From contig CANMDW010000024.1 in the NCBI GenBank assembly GCA_947496705.1, forward strand, positions 19,107-83,106: a stretch of DNA of 64,000 nt, in the 5' to 3' direction. Source of the DNA: an uncultured Aquimarina sp. GTDB lineage: Bacteria; Bacteroidota; Bacteroidia; Flavobacteriales; Flavobacteriaceae. Shown piece by piece: positions 50,276 through 59,947 of the stretch. The notes beneath the pieces were generated by a model. The model saw nothing but the letters and a program-made list of their open reading frames with translations, was not told where the DNA came from and made no database searches. Position 1 is the stretch's first letter; the number at the start of each line of letters is the position of its first letter. Made by a program: the position numbers and the translations under genes.

Positions 50276-51544
50276 ATGAAATCGACTGTTGCAACCCTGA
50301 TTCTTTTTTGTTTGTTTCCTATCTTTTCGTTCTCACAAACAGAAATTAATGACCATCAAATGAGGTGGCTCAAAGGATGGACAAATTTTGATCCCAATCA
50401 TGAAGAATATGCAGAACCTGAAGAAATACTGCCCAGCATTATAGATACAGACTCTTACATGCGAAGTGATATAGTCTATTTACTCTCGGGCAATGTGTAT
50501 GTAACAAATCATGCTACACTAACTATCGAAGAAGGTACCATAATAAGATGTGATACCAAAAATGCTACCAGTCTGGTAATAACCAAAGGAGCAAAGTTGA
50601 TTGCACAAGGTTCAAAAACTTCTCCGATAGTATTTACCTCAAACAAGCCTGCAAGATCCAGAAAACCTGGGGATTGGGGAGGGATTATTATAGCCGGATC
50701 TGGTAAAATCAACACTCCTGCCGTTTCTAAAATGCTCGAAGGAAACTTTTTACCACAATACGCTTTGTATGGTGATACAGAAGCGCATGAAGAAACGACC
50801 ATATTATCGTATATGCGAATTGAATTTGCCGGTAAAAAAATTAACCAGTCCAAAGAATTAAATGGATTATCCCTGTATGCTCTGGGAAAAGGATCTGTCA
50901 TAAACAATATTATGATAAGTTTTTCTGCCGATGATTCTTTTGAATGTTTTGGTGGTTCTGCAGATATGCATAACCTCATTTCGTATAAAGCAAAGGATGA
51001 TGACTATGATTTCACATTAGGATACCAGGGACAACTAAACAATATTTTGGCCATAAGACATCCTTATATTAGTGATACTAGCGGGTCTTATGCAATTGAA
51101 ACCGACGGCTACGATAAAAACGAAGGATTTATTACGACGGGAGCGTTATCAAACATACAAATTAAGAATGCTACGTTAATAAATTTATCAGATCAAACGA
51201 ATTACCAGCACACTACCGCAGCGATTTCGTCAAAGAATCTGACTAAACTACATCTTTCAGAATCCCGTATCTCAGGATTTGCCAATGTTATCAAGTTTGA
51301 TGAATCGTACCGGTCCTATTCAGATCTTCAAAAATACTTTTCTATGGAGAATAGTATTTTTAACGTTCACGATACTACTGTGCTCACCCAATACAAGTCA
51401 AATATCAGTGCAGATCAATTACTTAAATACAACATGTACACCAACCGTTTCAGAAGTGCCAATGACTTGTTTACCGACCCTCTGGATAAAAAAAATCCAA
51501 AATTTACACTTAAGGATTCTGATAATTATACAGTAATGCAGTAA
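50276..51544 (+). CDS. Secreted right-handed beta-helix protein, copy 1
   Basis: 422 residues, signal peptide (about 1-20, ending SFS-QT). The body is a repeated beta-strand pattern (GNVYVTNHATLTIEEGTIIR, AKLIAQGSKTSPIVFTSNK, DWGGIIIAGSGK) like parallel beta-helix surface proteins. No catalytic motif or T9SS tail is seen. A paralogue at 52567-53841 has the same architecture and shared phrases (KGWTNF, YKAKDDDY, TNYQHTTAAIS). It is followed two bases later by a small secreted partner. Confidence 0.8.
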   Translation: MKSTVATLILFCLFPIFSFSQTEINDHQMRWLKGWTNFDPNHEEYAEPEEILPSIIDTDSYMRSDIVYLLSGNVYVTNHATLTIEEGTIIRCDTKNATSLVITKGAKLIAQGSKTSPIVFTSNKPARSRKPGDWGGIIIAGSGKINTPAVSKMLEGNFLPQYALYGDTEAHEETTILSYMRIEFAGKKINQSKELNGLSLYALGKGSVINNIMISFSADDSFECFGGSADMHNLISYKAKDDDYDFTLGYQGQLNNILAIRHPYISDTSGSYAIETDGYDKNEGFITTGALSNIQIKNATLINLSDQTNYQHTTAAISSKNLTKLHLSESRISGFANVIKFDESYRSYSDLQKYFSMENSIFNVHDTTVLTQYKSNISADQLLKYNMYTNRFRSANDLFTDPLDKKNPKFTLKDSDNYTVMQ

Positions 51545-51579
51545 ATTTGAATATCTCATCCTATAAAACCTTAAAACGA

Positions 51580-52017
51580 ATGAAACTATTCTACATTACC
51601 ATTTTCACCTTTTTTATAATGAATCTTAACCATGCCCAGTCAAAAAAGAATGTTTTTTTTGATCAACAAACATTGATTACCAAATTTCATACTATTGATG
51701 AGCTTGAAAATTTAAAAAAAGGAGAGTTAATTAATTTATACATTGCCCGGGTTAAGGAAATCACTACTGTCTTACCCTATTTAGCCTTAACAAATGAAGC
51801 TGGTGTAACATTATCAGATATCGGCATCAAAGAGAGCCCGGATCATTTAAAATCACTTGGAAAACATCATGAGATCACTGCCGAAGCAGTTGAAAGCTCA
51901 ACAGATTTAGTTTCCGAATTCATTCCTTATGCAGATACCGAGAAGATTGTTTGGACCATCTTGTACTTTGAAGAAGTCATTAAGAAGATTAGAATAGGAG
52001 CCAACGGAAATTTTTAA
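51580..52017 (+). CDS. Small secreted protein, partner of beta-helix copy 1
   Basis: The frame is open from 51547, but the ATG at 51580 gives a standard signal peptide (MKLFYITIFTFFIMNLNHAQ) and a mature protein of about 125 residues. It has conserved phrases TIDELENLKKGEL, VTLSDIGIKE and EKIVWTILYFEEVIKKIRIG also found in the paralogue at 53904-54344. Function unknown; the two-gene unit suggests that it binds or chaperones the beta-helix protein. Confidence 0.75.
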   Translation: MKLFYITIFTFFIMNLNHAQSKKNVFFDQQTLITKFHTIDELENLKKGELINLYIARVKEITTVLPYLALTNEAGVTLSDIGIKESPDHLKSLGKHHEITAEAVESSTDLVSEFIPYADTEKIVWTILYFEEVIKKIRIGANGNF

Positions 52018-52041
52018 AATTAGCACTCACACCTCTTATCA

Positions 52042-52070
52042 AATCGGCTTATAAATTAAGCTGATTTTTT
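52042..52070 (+). terminator. Rho-independent terminator
   Basis: AATCGGCTTA pairs with TAAGCTGATT (one G-T pair) followed by T-run; ends the first beta-helix unit. Confidence 0.7.
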
Positions 52071-52566
52071 ATTTATAGCCTATTCCTATTCAAGATTGAA
52101 ATACCATATTATCCGTTGAAATACATAACTGCAAAAATTACACTCTCAATATTTGCCATTTAGAGAATATATATTGAGTAAAATTTGATGTATATGTGAG
52201 TAAGATATGCATGTATTTTATATTAAAAAGACATATTTACAACTTGATCCCATAATAAATAACATACAAGAACAGGGGAAAAAACCCCTTTTTTATTAAA
52301 AATCAACTATATAGCATATTTTCTGTTTAAACATTTTTAAATATACATAAACAGTATTTAAATTACTGGTTTTCAATAACGTAACATTCAAAAAAGTAGG
52401 AATTTTACTCATAAAGCTTTGCTAATTTAAGTTAAAACCACGACGAACGTACAAAGTCTACGGTAAAAACGTAACCAACTTTAACAAAACTCTCATACCT
52501 TAGTCCTCTCAAAATTGATAGGAGGAATTTTCCTCCAAAAATTTTAACCCCCCAAAATAAACCATT
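52071..52566. other. Spacer between the two beta-helix units
   Basis: AT-rich, no ORF of note. It must hold the promoter of the second unit; I see no clear consensus. Confidence 0.35.
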
Positions 52567-53841
52567 ATGAAAAAAAGATGTTCGCTAATTACAATTTTTG
52601 TATTATTATTTTCTTTTACAGGCGCGGCACAAGATTTTAATGAAAACAATGATAAGTGGACCAAAGGCTGGACCAATTTCACTCCTAATAAGACGGATTA
52701 TCCAGAAGCAGAAGAGAAATTGTCAAATATTATTTCAGATCATACCTACTTAAGAAATGATATTGTGTATTTGATCTCTGGAGATGTATACATTACCAAT
52801 AACGCTTCTTTAACCATTCAAGAAGGCACAATAATACGGTGTGATCACGAAAATCCAGCAAGCCTTATCGTAACAAAAGGCTCTAAACTTATAGCGGCTG
52901 GGTCTGAAGCATACCCAATTGTGTTTACCTCAAATAAGGCAGCTAAATCAAGAAATAGTGGAGATTGGGGAGGTATTATTATTGCAGGATCCGGAAAAGT
53001 AAATACGGTTTCTGGAAATGGTGTTATAGAAGGGAAATATAACCCTCAATTCTCGGTATATGGTGGTAATATGTATAATGAAGAAACTACTATATTAAGA
53101 TATGTAAGAATTGAGTTTGCCGGCAACGCTACAAAAAGAAAGCAGGGGGCTAATGGATTATCATTGTATGGTATAGGATCAAACTCTTTGGTTCAAGATA
53201 TTATGGTAAGTTATTCTGGACAGGATTCCTATAGTTTCCATGGAGGCAATAACAATGTTCAAAATTTGATTTCGTACAAAGCAAAAGATGATGATTATCA
53301 AATCTCTGAAGGTTTTAAAGGTAATTTGAACCATCTCTTTGCTATTCGTCATCCATATATTACCAGCTCACAAGGATCCTATGCAATAGAAGTTGATGGA
53401 TATAATAAAGAACTGGGATCTATACGACCAAGTGCGATCACAGATGTTACGATAACAAACGCTACACTGGTTAATTTATCTGATAAAACTAATTACCAGC
53501 ATACAACAGCTGCTATTTCTGCAAATAATTCTGCTGTAACCTATATTCATAATTCAAAAATATCTGGCTTTTCTGATGTGATAAAGTTTGACGAAACCTA
53601 TACATCTATGGCCATGATACAAAAAGCATTTATGATGGACAATAGCTTTTTCAATATTCATAACGAAGGGGTTATTGCAATAAATCCGGCTATTCAAAAA
53701 AGTGCTTTGAATACCTTGAAATACAACAGATTTACCAAAAATTTTGTCGGTGTAAAGGATTTGTTTCAAGATCCTCAAAATAATGTAGTACCAAAGTTTC
53801 AATTAAAACAATCATTAAACAACTATATGGTAATGCAATAA
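52567..53841 (+). CDS. Secreted right-handed beta-helix protein, copy 2
   Basis: 424 residues, signal peptide (about 1-21, ending GAAQ), same architecture as the protein at 50276-51544: DVYITNNASLTIQEGTIIR, SKLIAAGSEAYPIVFTSNK, GDWGGIIIAGSGK, then ISYKAKDDDYQ and TNYQHTTAAIS. Most of the length aligns, so the pair is a tandem duplication that has since diverged. It is followed by its own small partner. Confidence 0.8.
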   Translation: MKKRCSLITIFVLLFSFTGAAQDFNENNDKWTKGWTNFTPNKTDYPEAEEKLSNIISDHTYLRNDIVYLISGDVYITNNASLTIQEGTIIRCDHENPASLIVTKGSKLIAAGSEAYPIVFTSNKAAKSRNSGDWGGIIIAGSGKVNTVSGNGVIEGKYNPQFSVYGGNMYNEETTILRYVRIEFAGNATKRKQGANGLSLYGIGSNSLVQDIMVSYSGQDSYSFHGGNNNVQNLISYKAKDDDYQISEGFKGNLNHLFAIRHPYITSSQGSYAIEVDGYNKELGSIRPSAITDVTITNATLVNLSDKTNYQHTTAAISANNSAVTYIHNSKISGFSDVIKFDETYTSMAMIQKAFMMDNSFFNIHNEGVIAINPAIQKSALNTLKYNRFTKNFVGVKDLFQDPQNNVVPKFQLKQSLNNYMVMQ

Positions 53842-53903
53842 AATTTGTATTGGTATTATTTGATTAATAACATCATTTCAAATCTAATTTAGATTATACT
53901 ACT

Positions 53904-54344
53904 ATGCATAAACTCTTACTAAGTTTAGTCTTCTTTCTTTCAATACATACCATTTTTGCTCAAAAAGTAAACGAATCTGTTTTCTTTACCAGGAAAAAAC
54001 AAATCAACAGATTTCATACAATTAGTGATCTGGAGAATTTAAAAAAAGGAGAGCTTGTAAAATTATATCAAGATCGGATAATAGAAATTATTACAATACT
54101 CCCGTTTTTATCCCTTACCAATGAACCTGGAGTACGATTAAGTGATATTGGTATTAAAGAAGATGCTCGTCATCTCAAAATTCTAAAAAAAAATATTGAA
54201 ACCACAGAAGAAAGTCTGGAAATAACCAAAGAAACTATAGAAGAATTAATTCCGTATGCAGATACCGAAAAAATTATCTGGACCATCTTATACTTTGAGG
54301 AAGTGATCAAAAAAATGAGAATTGGATCCAGCGGAAATTTCTAA
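53904..54344 (+). CDS. Small secreted protein, partner of beta-helix copy 2
   Basis: 146 residues with a signal peptide (MHKLLLSLVFFLSIHTIFAQ). It aligns over its whole mature length with the partner at 51580-52017, including TISDLENLKKGEL, VRLSDIGIKED and EKIIWTILYFEEVIKKMRIG, but its middle is more diverged. Function unknown. Confidence 0.75.
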   Translation: MHKLLLSLVFFLSIHTIFAQKVNESVFFTRKKQINRFHTISDLENLKKGELVKLYQDRIIEIITILPFLSLTNEPGVRLSDIGIKEDARHLKILKKNIETTEESLEITKETIEELIPYADTEKIIWTILYFEEVIKKMRIGSSGNF

Positions 54345-54386
54345 AAATTAGTAATGTGTTTAAATTATCATATTTACTTAGGGTAG

Positions 54387-54409
54387 GAAGCGGCAATTGC
54401 CGCTTCTTT
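54387..54409 (+). terminator. Rho-independent terminator
   Basis: GAAGCGGCAA pairs with TTGCCGCTTC, a perfect palindrome, then TTTG. Confidence 0.65.
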
Positions 54410-54462
54410 GTATTTGTACATTTAATTTGTAAGATTATATCGGTGATAACTACTAATCGATC

Positions 54463-55095
54463 ATGATAATATTATATCTTTTACTGGGAACTCTTATTGC
54501 CATAGTAGGTGCGGCACCTTTGGGTGCTGTTAACCTGGCTGTCATCAATACCTCTATAAAAGAAAACCTTAAAAATACTTCATACATAGTGCTTGCTGCA
54601 GGAATAGGTGAAGTATTGCTCGCTTTTTTTGCATTGCATTGCAGCATGGAGTTGTCTGATTTTTTTCAAGAAAACCAGTGGATCCAAATCATGTTTATCA
54701 TCTTATTTTTTTCGATAGGTATATATTTTCTATTTCTTAAAAGCAACACAAATACCAAAAGTTCTCAACGCAAAATAAAACTATCTAATTCTAAATTTCT
54801 TACCGGTTTTTCGCTCGCGATACTCAATCCCCCGGTAATCATTTATTGGGTTATAGCAATCTCTCTAATAAACAAGTATATTTTTGAGCTTACCACACAA
54901 AACACTTTATCTTCCCTTTTCCTTTTCTTTTCAGGGATCTACCTGGGAAAAACAGGAACGTTATACATGTATGGAAGATGGGGAAACAACATGGCGCAAA
55001 AACAAGAAGATTCAAACACCAAACTTTCCAGAATCATTGGCATTGCCTTAATAGTAATTTCTGTTTTTCAAAGTATTAAATTTTTAGCCGAATAG
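54463..55095 (+). CDS. LysE-type amino-acid/threonine exporter
   Basis: 210 residues, about six transmembrane helices. The first helix region LGTLIAIVGAAPLGAVNLAVI, with the small residue-rich turn near residues 15-30, is the LysE/RhtB signature. It exports amino acids or related compounds. The following decarboxylase gene has its own promoter-like box. Confidence 0.75.
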   Translation: MIILYLLLGTLIAIVGAAPLGAVNLAVINTSIKENLKNTSYIVLAAGIGEVLLAFFALHCSMELSDFFQENQWIQIMFIILFFSIGIYFLFLKSNTNTKSSQRKIKLSNSKFLTGFSLAILNPPVIIYWVIAISLINKYIFELTTQNTLSSLFLFFSGIYLGKTGTLYMYGRWGNNMAQKQEDSNTKLSRIIGIALIVISVFQSIKFLAE

Positions 55096-55162
55096 TATAT
55101 CGGCAGGTCTCAAAATACTATTTTTTTAAACATTTATACAAGTAAATTTATTTTAACAACAG

Positions 55163-55170
55163 TATATTTG
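55163..55170 (+). promoter_or_regulatory. Putative -7 box for the PLP decarboxylase
   Basis: TATATTTG, 29 bases before the GTG start of the next gene. Confidence 0.45.
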
Positions 55171-55198
55171 TTAGTTGTTCAAATAAAATTATAGTATC

Positions 55199-56659
55199 GT
55201 GATCAGAGATGACCTCAATTCAAAGTTAAAATTATCAAAAGAAGAAATGCAACAATATGGGTATAAGATCATAGACCATATTGTAGATCATTTTGAAACT
55301 CAAAACTCAAAAAAACCAGTAACTATTGCCTCCAGAGAAGAAATGGATTCGTTATTAACAGAACAAATCCCTGATCAACCCACTCCCGCAAATGAAGTTT
55401 TGGATTTTGTTATGAATCAGATCATCCCAAACAGTACTATTGTATCCCATCCAAAATCCTATTCATTTGTCCCTGGTCCAAGCAATTATATAAGCGTTAT
55501 GGCCGATACTATCGCTACCGGATTCAACATATTCTCTGGAGGTTGGGCAGCATCTCCTGCGGCGGCAGAACTAGAAATAGTAGTAATGAACTGGTTGCTT
55601 ATGGTTTTTGGATTTCCAACAAAAAACGGAGGTGGGATATTCACAAGTGGTGGTTCGATGGCAAATCTTACCGCATTGGTGACAGCCAGAAGAATAAAAT
55701 GTGGAGATGATTTTTCTAAAGCTATAATCTACCTGTCAGATCAGGCACATTCTTCCAACATAAAAGCAATTAAAGTAATTGGCTTTAAAAAAGAACAGAT
55801 CCGGATTATTCCTACAGATATAGAATTTAAAATCTCCCTCAACAAATTAAAAAATATAATTGCCAGAGATCGCCTGGAAGGATTACAGCCCTTTTGCATT
55901 ATTGCTTCTGCCGGAACCACTAATACAGGTACCGTAGACCCTCTACATGAAATTGCCAATATATGCCAGGAAGAAAATCTATGGATGCATGTAGATGGCG
56001 CATATGGCGGGGCGGCAATTCTGGCTAATAACGGAAAAAAACTTTTAAAAGGAATTGAACGAGCAGATTCTCTAACCGTGGACCCTCATAAGTGGTTTTT
56101 TCAACCCTATGAGATAGGTTGTTTATTAGTTAAAGATCACCGTTGGCTAAGTAACACTTTTAGTGAAAAACCAGAATACCTTAGAGACATAGAAGGCAAT
56201 GAATCTGAAATTAATTTTTATGATCACGGCATTCAACTTACCCGCCGTTTTCGTGCCTTAAAGTTTTATATGTCACTAAAGACATTTGGGCTGAAATCTT
56301 TTAAAAAAGCGATACAATACACTATAGATCTTGCTGAGCAAACTGAAGCTATTCTAAGAAAAAGCACCTGTTGGGAAATTACATCTCCTGCTACCTTAGC
56401 AATAATTAACTTTAGGTACCATCCCATAGGTAAGTATCTATCTGAAGAAGAATTAGATCATATCAATCAGAATATTTCCAAAAAAATTGTTGAAGCAGGA
56501 GAAGCACTATTGGTAACCACCGTTTTACAAGGTCAGATTACACTCAGAATGTGCCTTATTAATCCTCGAACAACTATTGAAGACATTAAGAATACACTAA
56601 TACAATGCGAAATATATGGAAAAGAGGAATTGGTAATGACACAAAAGAAATACAACTAG
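55199..56659 (+). CDS. Pyridoxal-phosphate group II decarboxylase
   Basis: 486 residues, GTG start. PLP-binding signs: HVDGAYGGAAIL (about residues 264-275) and the lysine in LTVDPHKWFFQPYE (Lys about 299). The family decarboxylates aromatic amino acids, glutamate or diaminobutyrate; the substrate is not certain. The N-terminus MIRDDLNSKLKLS and the segment with GWAASPAAAELE fit aromatic-type enzymes. A LysE exporter upstream and DUF2797 gene downstream (convergent, overlapping by four bases) give no decisive hint. Confidence 0.88.
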   Translation: MIRDDLNSKLKLSKEEMQQYGYKIIDHIVDHFETQNSKKPVTIASREEMDSLLTEQIPDQPTPANEVLDFVMNQIIPNSTIVSHPKSYSFVPGPSNYISVMADTIATGFNIFSGGWAASPAAAELEIVVMNWLLMVFGFPTKNGGGIFTSGGSMANLTALVTARRIKCGDDFSKAIIYLSDQAHSSNIKAIKVIGFKKEQIRIIPTDIEFKISLNKLKNIIARDRLEGLQPFCIIASAGTTNTGTVDPLHEIANICQEENLWMHVDGAYGGAAILANNGKKLLKGIERADSLTVDPHKWFFQPYEIGCLLVKDHRWLSNTFSEKPEYLRDIEGNESEINFYDHGIQLTRRFRALKFYMSLKTFGLKSFKKAIQYTIDLAEQTEAILRKSTCWEITSPATLAIINFRYHPIGKYLSEEELDHINQNISKKIVEAGEALLVTTVLQGQITLRMCLINPRTTIEDIKNTLIQCEIYGKEELVMTQKKYN

Positions 56660-57450
56660 GATATTGTTAAGTTCACCACAAATCCTTCATGATTGCGCAC
56701 ATTAAATACCGTATTATCTTCAAAAATAAGATACTGACCCTTTATTCCTTTCAAAACACCTGAATATTCGGGTGTTTTCTCAAGATTCAGGCTTTTCAAC
56801 TTATCAGGATATTGTAAAACCGGAAACTTGAGCACCGTTTCTTTTCCGTTTTCAATAAAATACCCCTTTACTTCTTCGGGTATAAAATCCTTAAGCTTAT
56901 CCTTATACACTGCTAAATCTTCATCGACCACTTCATTTTTAAGCATGGTTCGCCAATTTGTTTTATCAGAGATATGATCTTTTAAAGCAACTTCGGTGAT
57001 CCCTGCCAAATATCGATTAGGAACTTCCACAATTTCTATAGCTTCATGGGCTCCCTGATCTATCCATCGGGTTGGTACCTGCGATTTTCGGGTAACCCCA
57101 ACCTTAACATTGCTGGAATTTGCCAGATATACAATATGTGGCTGTAGTTGTACTTTCTTTTCAAACTCTAGATCCCTATCTTCGATATCCATATGTGCAG
57201 TACTTAATTCGGGACGCATGACCCAATCCCCTACCTGAGGCTGATTATAAAAATCATCATAACAATATCCCTGCCTGAATATTTTTTTATTTTCGCCGCA
57301 AGCGAGGCATTGATAACTATCAAATTCTATGTGTAGTTTTTTGTTCAATAATTGATTTACATGAATAAAATCTGCATCAAAAATCAAATAGTACTGAATA
57401 GGATCTCCTATTTCTGTTTGCATCTTGGTAAGCACTCCCTGGTATTGCAT
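56656..57450 (-). CDS. DUF2797 protein
   Basis: 264 residues. A cysteine motif CLACGENKK with CYDDF a little later (about residues 48-66) is typical of the zinc-binding DUF2797 family. Function not established. It converges with the PLP decarboxylase, overlapping its stop by four bases. Divergent from the GH3-family gene. Confidence 0.85.
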   Translation of the reverse strand: MQYQGVLTKMQTEIGDPIQYYLIFDADFIHVNQLLNKKLHIEFDSYQCLACGENKKIFRQGYCYDDFYNQPQVGDWVMRPELSTAHMDIEDRDLEFEKKVQLQPHIVYLANSSNVKVGVTRKSQVPTRWIDQGAHEAIEIVEVPNRYLAGITEVALKDHISDKTNWRTMLKNEVVDEDLAVYKDKLKDFIPEEVKGYFIENGKETVLKFPVLQYPDKLKSLNLEKTPEYSGVLKGIKGQYLIFEDNTVFNVRNHEGFVVNLTIS

Positions 57451-57595
57451 AAAATTTTGTTATATCATCATCAGATAAGAAGAATGTGATTATTTTTATT
57501 ATTTTAGTTTTTAAATACAATAACTCAAAATGAGTTCATAATAACAACAGCAAAAATAAAATAACCCTTATTTCTGTATAAATATACACCAAAAA

Positions 57596-59128
57596 ATGCC
57601 AATTCCATTAGTAAATTCTATTGCTAGTTGGTTCTTAAAAAAACGGTTTCATCAAATGGAATTGTTTCTTAAGTACCCCAACGAAGTTCAACTTGAGCTG
57701 CTTCATGTCTTATTAGAAACGGCAAAGAATACAGAATTTGGCAAACTGTATGATTTTGCTTCTATACATAATTATGAAACCTTCAAAGAACGTATTCCTA
57801 TACGATCTTATGAAGAATATGAATCAATGATTGAAAGAAGTCGTCTGGGGGAAAATAATATTTTCTGGCCTACTCCTATCAAGTGGTTTGCAAAATCCAG
57901 CGGAACGACCAGTGCCAAAAGTAAATTCATACCTGTAAGCGAGCAATCACTGGAAGATTGTCATTTTGCAGCGGGTAAGGATCTTTTATGTATGTATCTA
58001 AATAATAACGAAGATGCCAAGCTTTTTACCGGAAAAAATCTTCGGTTGGGAGGTAGTAAAGAATTATACAAAGAAAATGGAACATTTTTTGGAGACCTCT
58101 CTGCAATTATTATAGACAATATGCCTTTCTGGGCCGAGTTTAGCTCTACTCCCAGCAACGAAGTCTCTTTAATGAGTGATTGGGAGTTTAAAATGAAAGC
58201 GATCGTTAATGAAACCATTCAGGAAAATGTGACCAGCCTTGCAGGTGTTCCCTCATGGATGCTCGTTTTATTAAATCAAATGCTGGAAACAACAGGAAAA
58301 GAAAACCTCTTCGAAATATGGAACAATCTTGAAGTCTACTTTCATGGAGGCGTAAATTTTGAGCCGTATAAAGACCAATACAATAAAATTTTACCCAGGG
58401 GATCTTTTAAATATTATGAAATATATAATGCCTCAGAAGGTTTCTTTGCCATCCAGGATCAAAATGATTCTTCAGAATTGCTATTGATGTTGGATTATGG
58501 AATTTTTTATGAATTTATCCCCATGGATACCTATGGCACCAATAATGAAAAAGTTGTATCATTAAGCGAGGTAGAAATTGGTAAAAATTATGCGGTGATC
58601 ATCACCACAAATGCCGGATTATGGCGTTATAAAATAGGCGATACCGTTCGTTTTACTTCTATCAAACCTTATAGAATTAAAATATCCGGAAGAACCAAGC
58701 ACTATATCAATGTATTTGGTGAAGAACTAATCATCGAAAATGCTGAAGAGGCTCTTAGAAAAACAACCAAAAGCACTAATAGCCAGATTGTAGATTATAC
58801 CGTAGCTCCGATTTTTATGAAAGGAAAAGAAAAAGGAGCGCACGAATGGATTATTGAATTCAAAAAACACCCTGAAGATCTAAAGGAATTTGCACGTATC
58901 CTGGATCAAAATTTACAAGAGGTAAATAGTGATTATGAGGCCAAGAGATACAATAACACAACACTTAACATCCTTAAAATCTGTGAAGCCAGGCCCAATC
59001 TGTTTTACGATTGGCTTAAAAAGAATGATAAACTGGGCGGGCAACATAAAATACCCAGATTATCCAATAAAAGAACCTATCTTGAAGAATTACTGGAATT
59101 GAATAAAGTTACTTCTTATTCTTCTTAA
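57596..59128 (+). CDS. GH3-family acyl-adenylate-forming protein
   Basis: 510 residues. The adenylation loop FAKSSGTTSAKSKFIPVS (about residues 99-116) is characteristic of the GH3 family (auxin-responsive GH3 in plants), which joins acids to amino acids by acyl-adenylates. The bacterial substrate is unknown. N-terminus MPIPLVNSIASWFLKKRF fits the family. The downstream spacer holds a promoter-like box for the next small gene. Confidence 0.88.
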   Translation: MPIPLVNSIASWFLKKRFHQMELFLKYPNEVQLELLHVLLETAKNTEFGKLYDFASIHNYETFKERIPIRSYEEYESMIERSRLGENNIFWPTPIKWFAKSSGTTSAKSKFIPVSEQSLEDCHFAAGKDLLCMYLNNNEDAKLFTGKNLRLGGSKELYKENGTFFGDLSAIIIDNMPFWAEFSSTPSNEVSLMSDWEFKMKAIVNETIQENVTSLAGVPSWMLVLLNQMLETTGKENLFEIWNNLEVYFHGGVNFEPYKDQYNKILPRGSFKYYEIYNASEGFFAIQDQNDSSELLLMLDYGIFYEFIPMDTYGTNNEKVVSLSEVEIGKNYAVIITTNAGLWRYKIGDTVRFTSIKPYRIKISGRTKHYINVFGEELIIENAEEALRKTTKSTNSQIVDYTVAPIFMKGKEKGAHEWIIEFKKHPEDLKEFARILDQNLQEVNSDYEAKRYNNTTLNILKICEARPNLFYDWLKKNDKLGGQHKIPRLSNKRTYLEELLELNKVTSYSS

Positions 59129-59295
59129 CAGACTGGTCTTAATTTGATCTTTTTATGCAGAAATCGATATGGAAAACGCATAATTTTACGGTTAAACCAT
59201 AAAATTATTATGTAAGAATTATCTTTTTTAGTAAAAATCTCAGTATTTCATCGTTCAAAAAAAGCGTTTGATCTAAAAAATGACAAATATTTTTT

Positions 59296-59322
59296 TGACT
59301 TCTTTTTTTCGTACTAAATTTG
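59296..59322 (+). promoter_or_regulatory. Putative promoter for the small secreted protein
   Basis: TTGAC near 59296 and TAAATTTG at 59315-59322, spaced as a flavobacterial -33/-7 pair. It overlaps the TTG that would be the first possible start, which argues for the ATG at 59359. Confidence 0.5.
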
Positions 59323-59358
59323 TTACCAGATAGTTATAAATTTACCAAGTCCCAAAAT

Positions 59359-59688
59359 ATGAAAATTACGATATCTTGCTTTATTTTTTTATTCCTGGTT
59401 GCAGGAGTTACCGCACAAGAAGTACAAACAAAAGATCATCATACACAAGCCAATATAGCTGTTACAGAAAATCATACTATTTCTTCGCCCAAGAAGGTCC
59501 TGAAATCTGAAAACAGTGCAGTAGAGGATGGAATTTGTTATAGTGAAATATCAAAAGTAACATTTTATGAGGCTTTAATTCATCAAAATAATTTTGAGAT
59601 CCATCTCAAGGAGAGTAATAATCTTACTTTAAAAAATACTGAAGATATTATTAATAATCATAAGGAGCGGGTATCATATACCGATTAG
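59359..59688 (+). CDS. Small secreted protein, ~109 aa
   Basis: Start chosen at ATG 59359 because it begins a signal peptide (MKITISCFIFLFLVAGVTAQ) and an upstream TTG overlaps a promoter. The mature part is short and charged, with no family recognised. It ends before a strong bidirectional terminator. Confidence 0.65.
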   Translation: MKITISCFIFLFLVAGVTAQEVQTKDHHTQANIAVTENHTISSPKKVLKSENSAVEDGICYSEISKVTFYEALIHQNNFEIHLKESNNLTLKNTEDIINNHKERVSYTD

Positions 59689-59717
59689 AAGACTATACAT
59701 CCAACTATTCAACCAAC

Positions 59718-59754
59718 AAAAACACCTTTATACAATTGTATAAAGGTGTTTTTT
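59718..59754. terminator. Strong bidirectional terminator
   Basis: AACACCTTTATAC pairs with GTATAAAGGTGTT around four bases, with A-run on the left and T-run on the right, so it can work for either strand. Confidence 0.9.
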
Positions 59755-59781
59755 GTAGAATAGCTATGTATCTTTTAGCAT

Positions 59782-59944
59782 TGAACTCGTCTTGACTTTT
59801 TGTTTTTAACCGAGAATTTCGGCTTTTGTGACCTTGTGAAGTCATTTTTTATTAGTATAGCTATAGCTACGGTAGTCAAAAATGGCAAAATAAGGGTGCA
59901 AAATGTGATTTTCGCAGGTAAAACAAAAAGTCAAGACGACTTCA
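59782..59944. repeat. MITE-like inverted-repeat element next to clpX
   Basis: CGTCTTGACTTTTTGTTTT (59788-59806) is the exact inverse of AAAACAAAAAGTCAAGACG (59920-59938). Extending each end by six bases adds five matches (TGAACT against the reverse of ACTTCA). The interior has a TAGCTATAGCTA-type centre. It has no ORF. It ends three bases after the clpX stop codon. Confidence 0.8.
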
Positions 59945-59947
59945 TTA

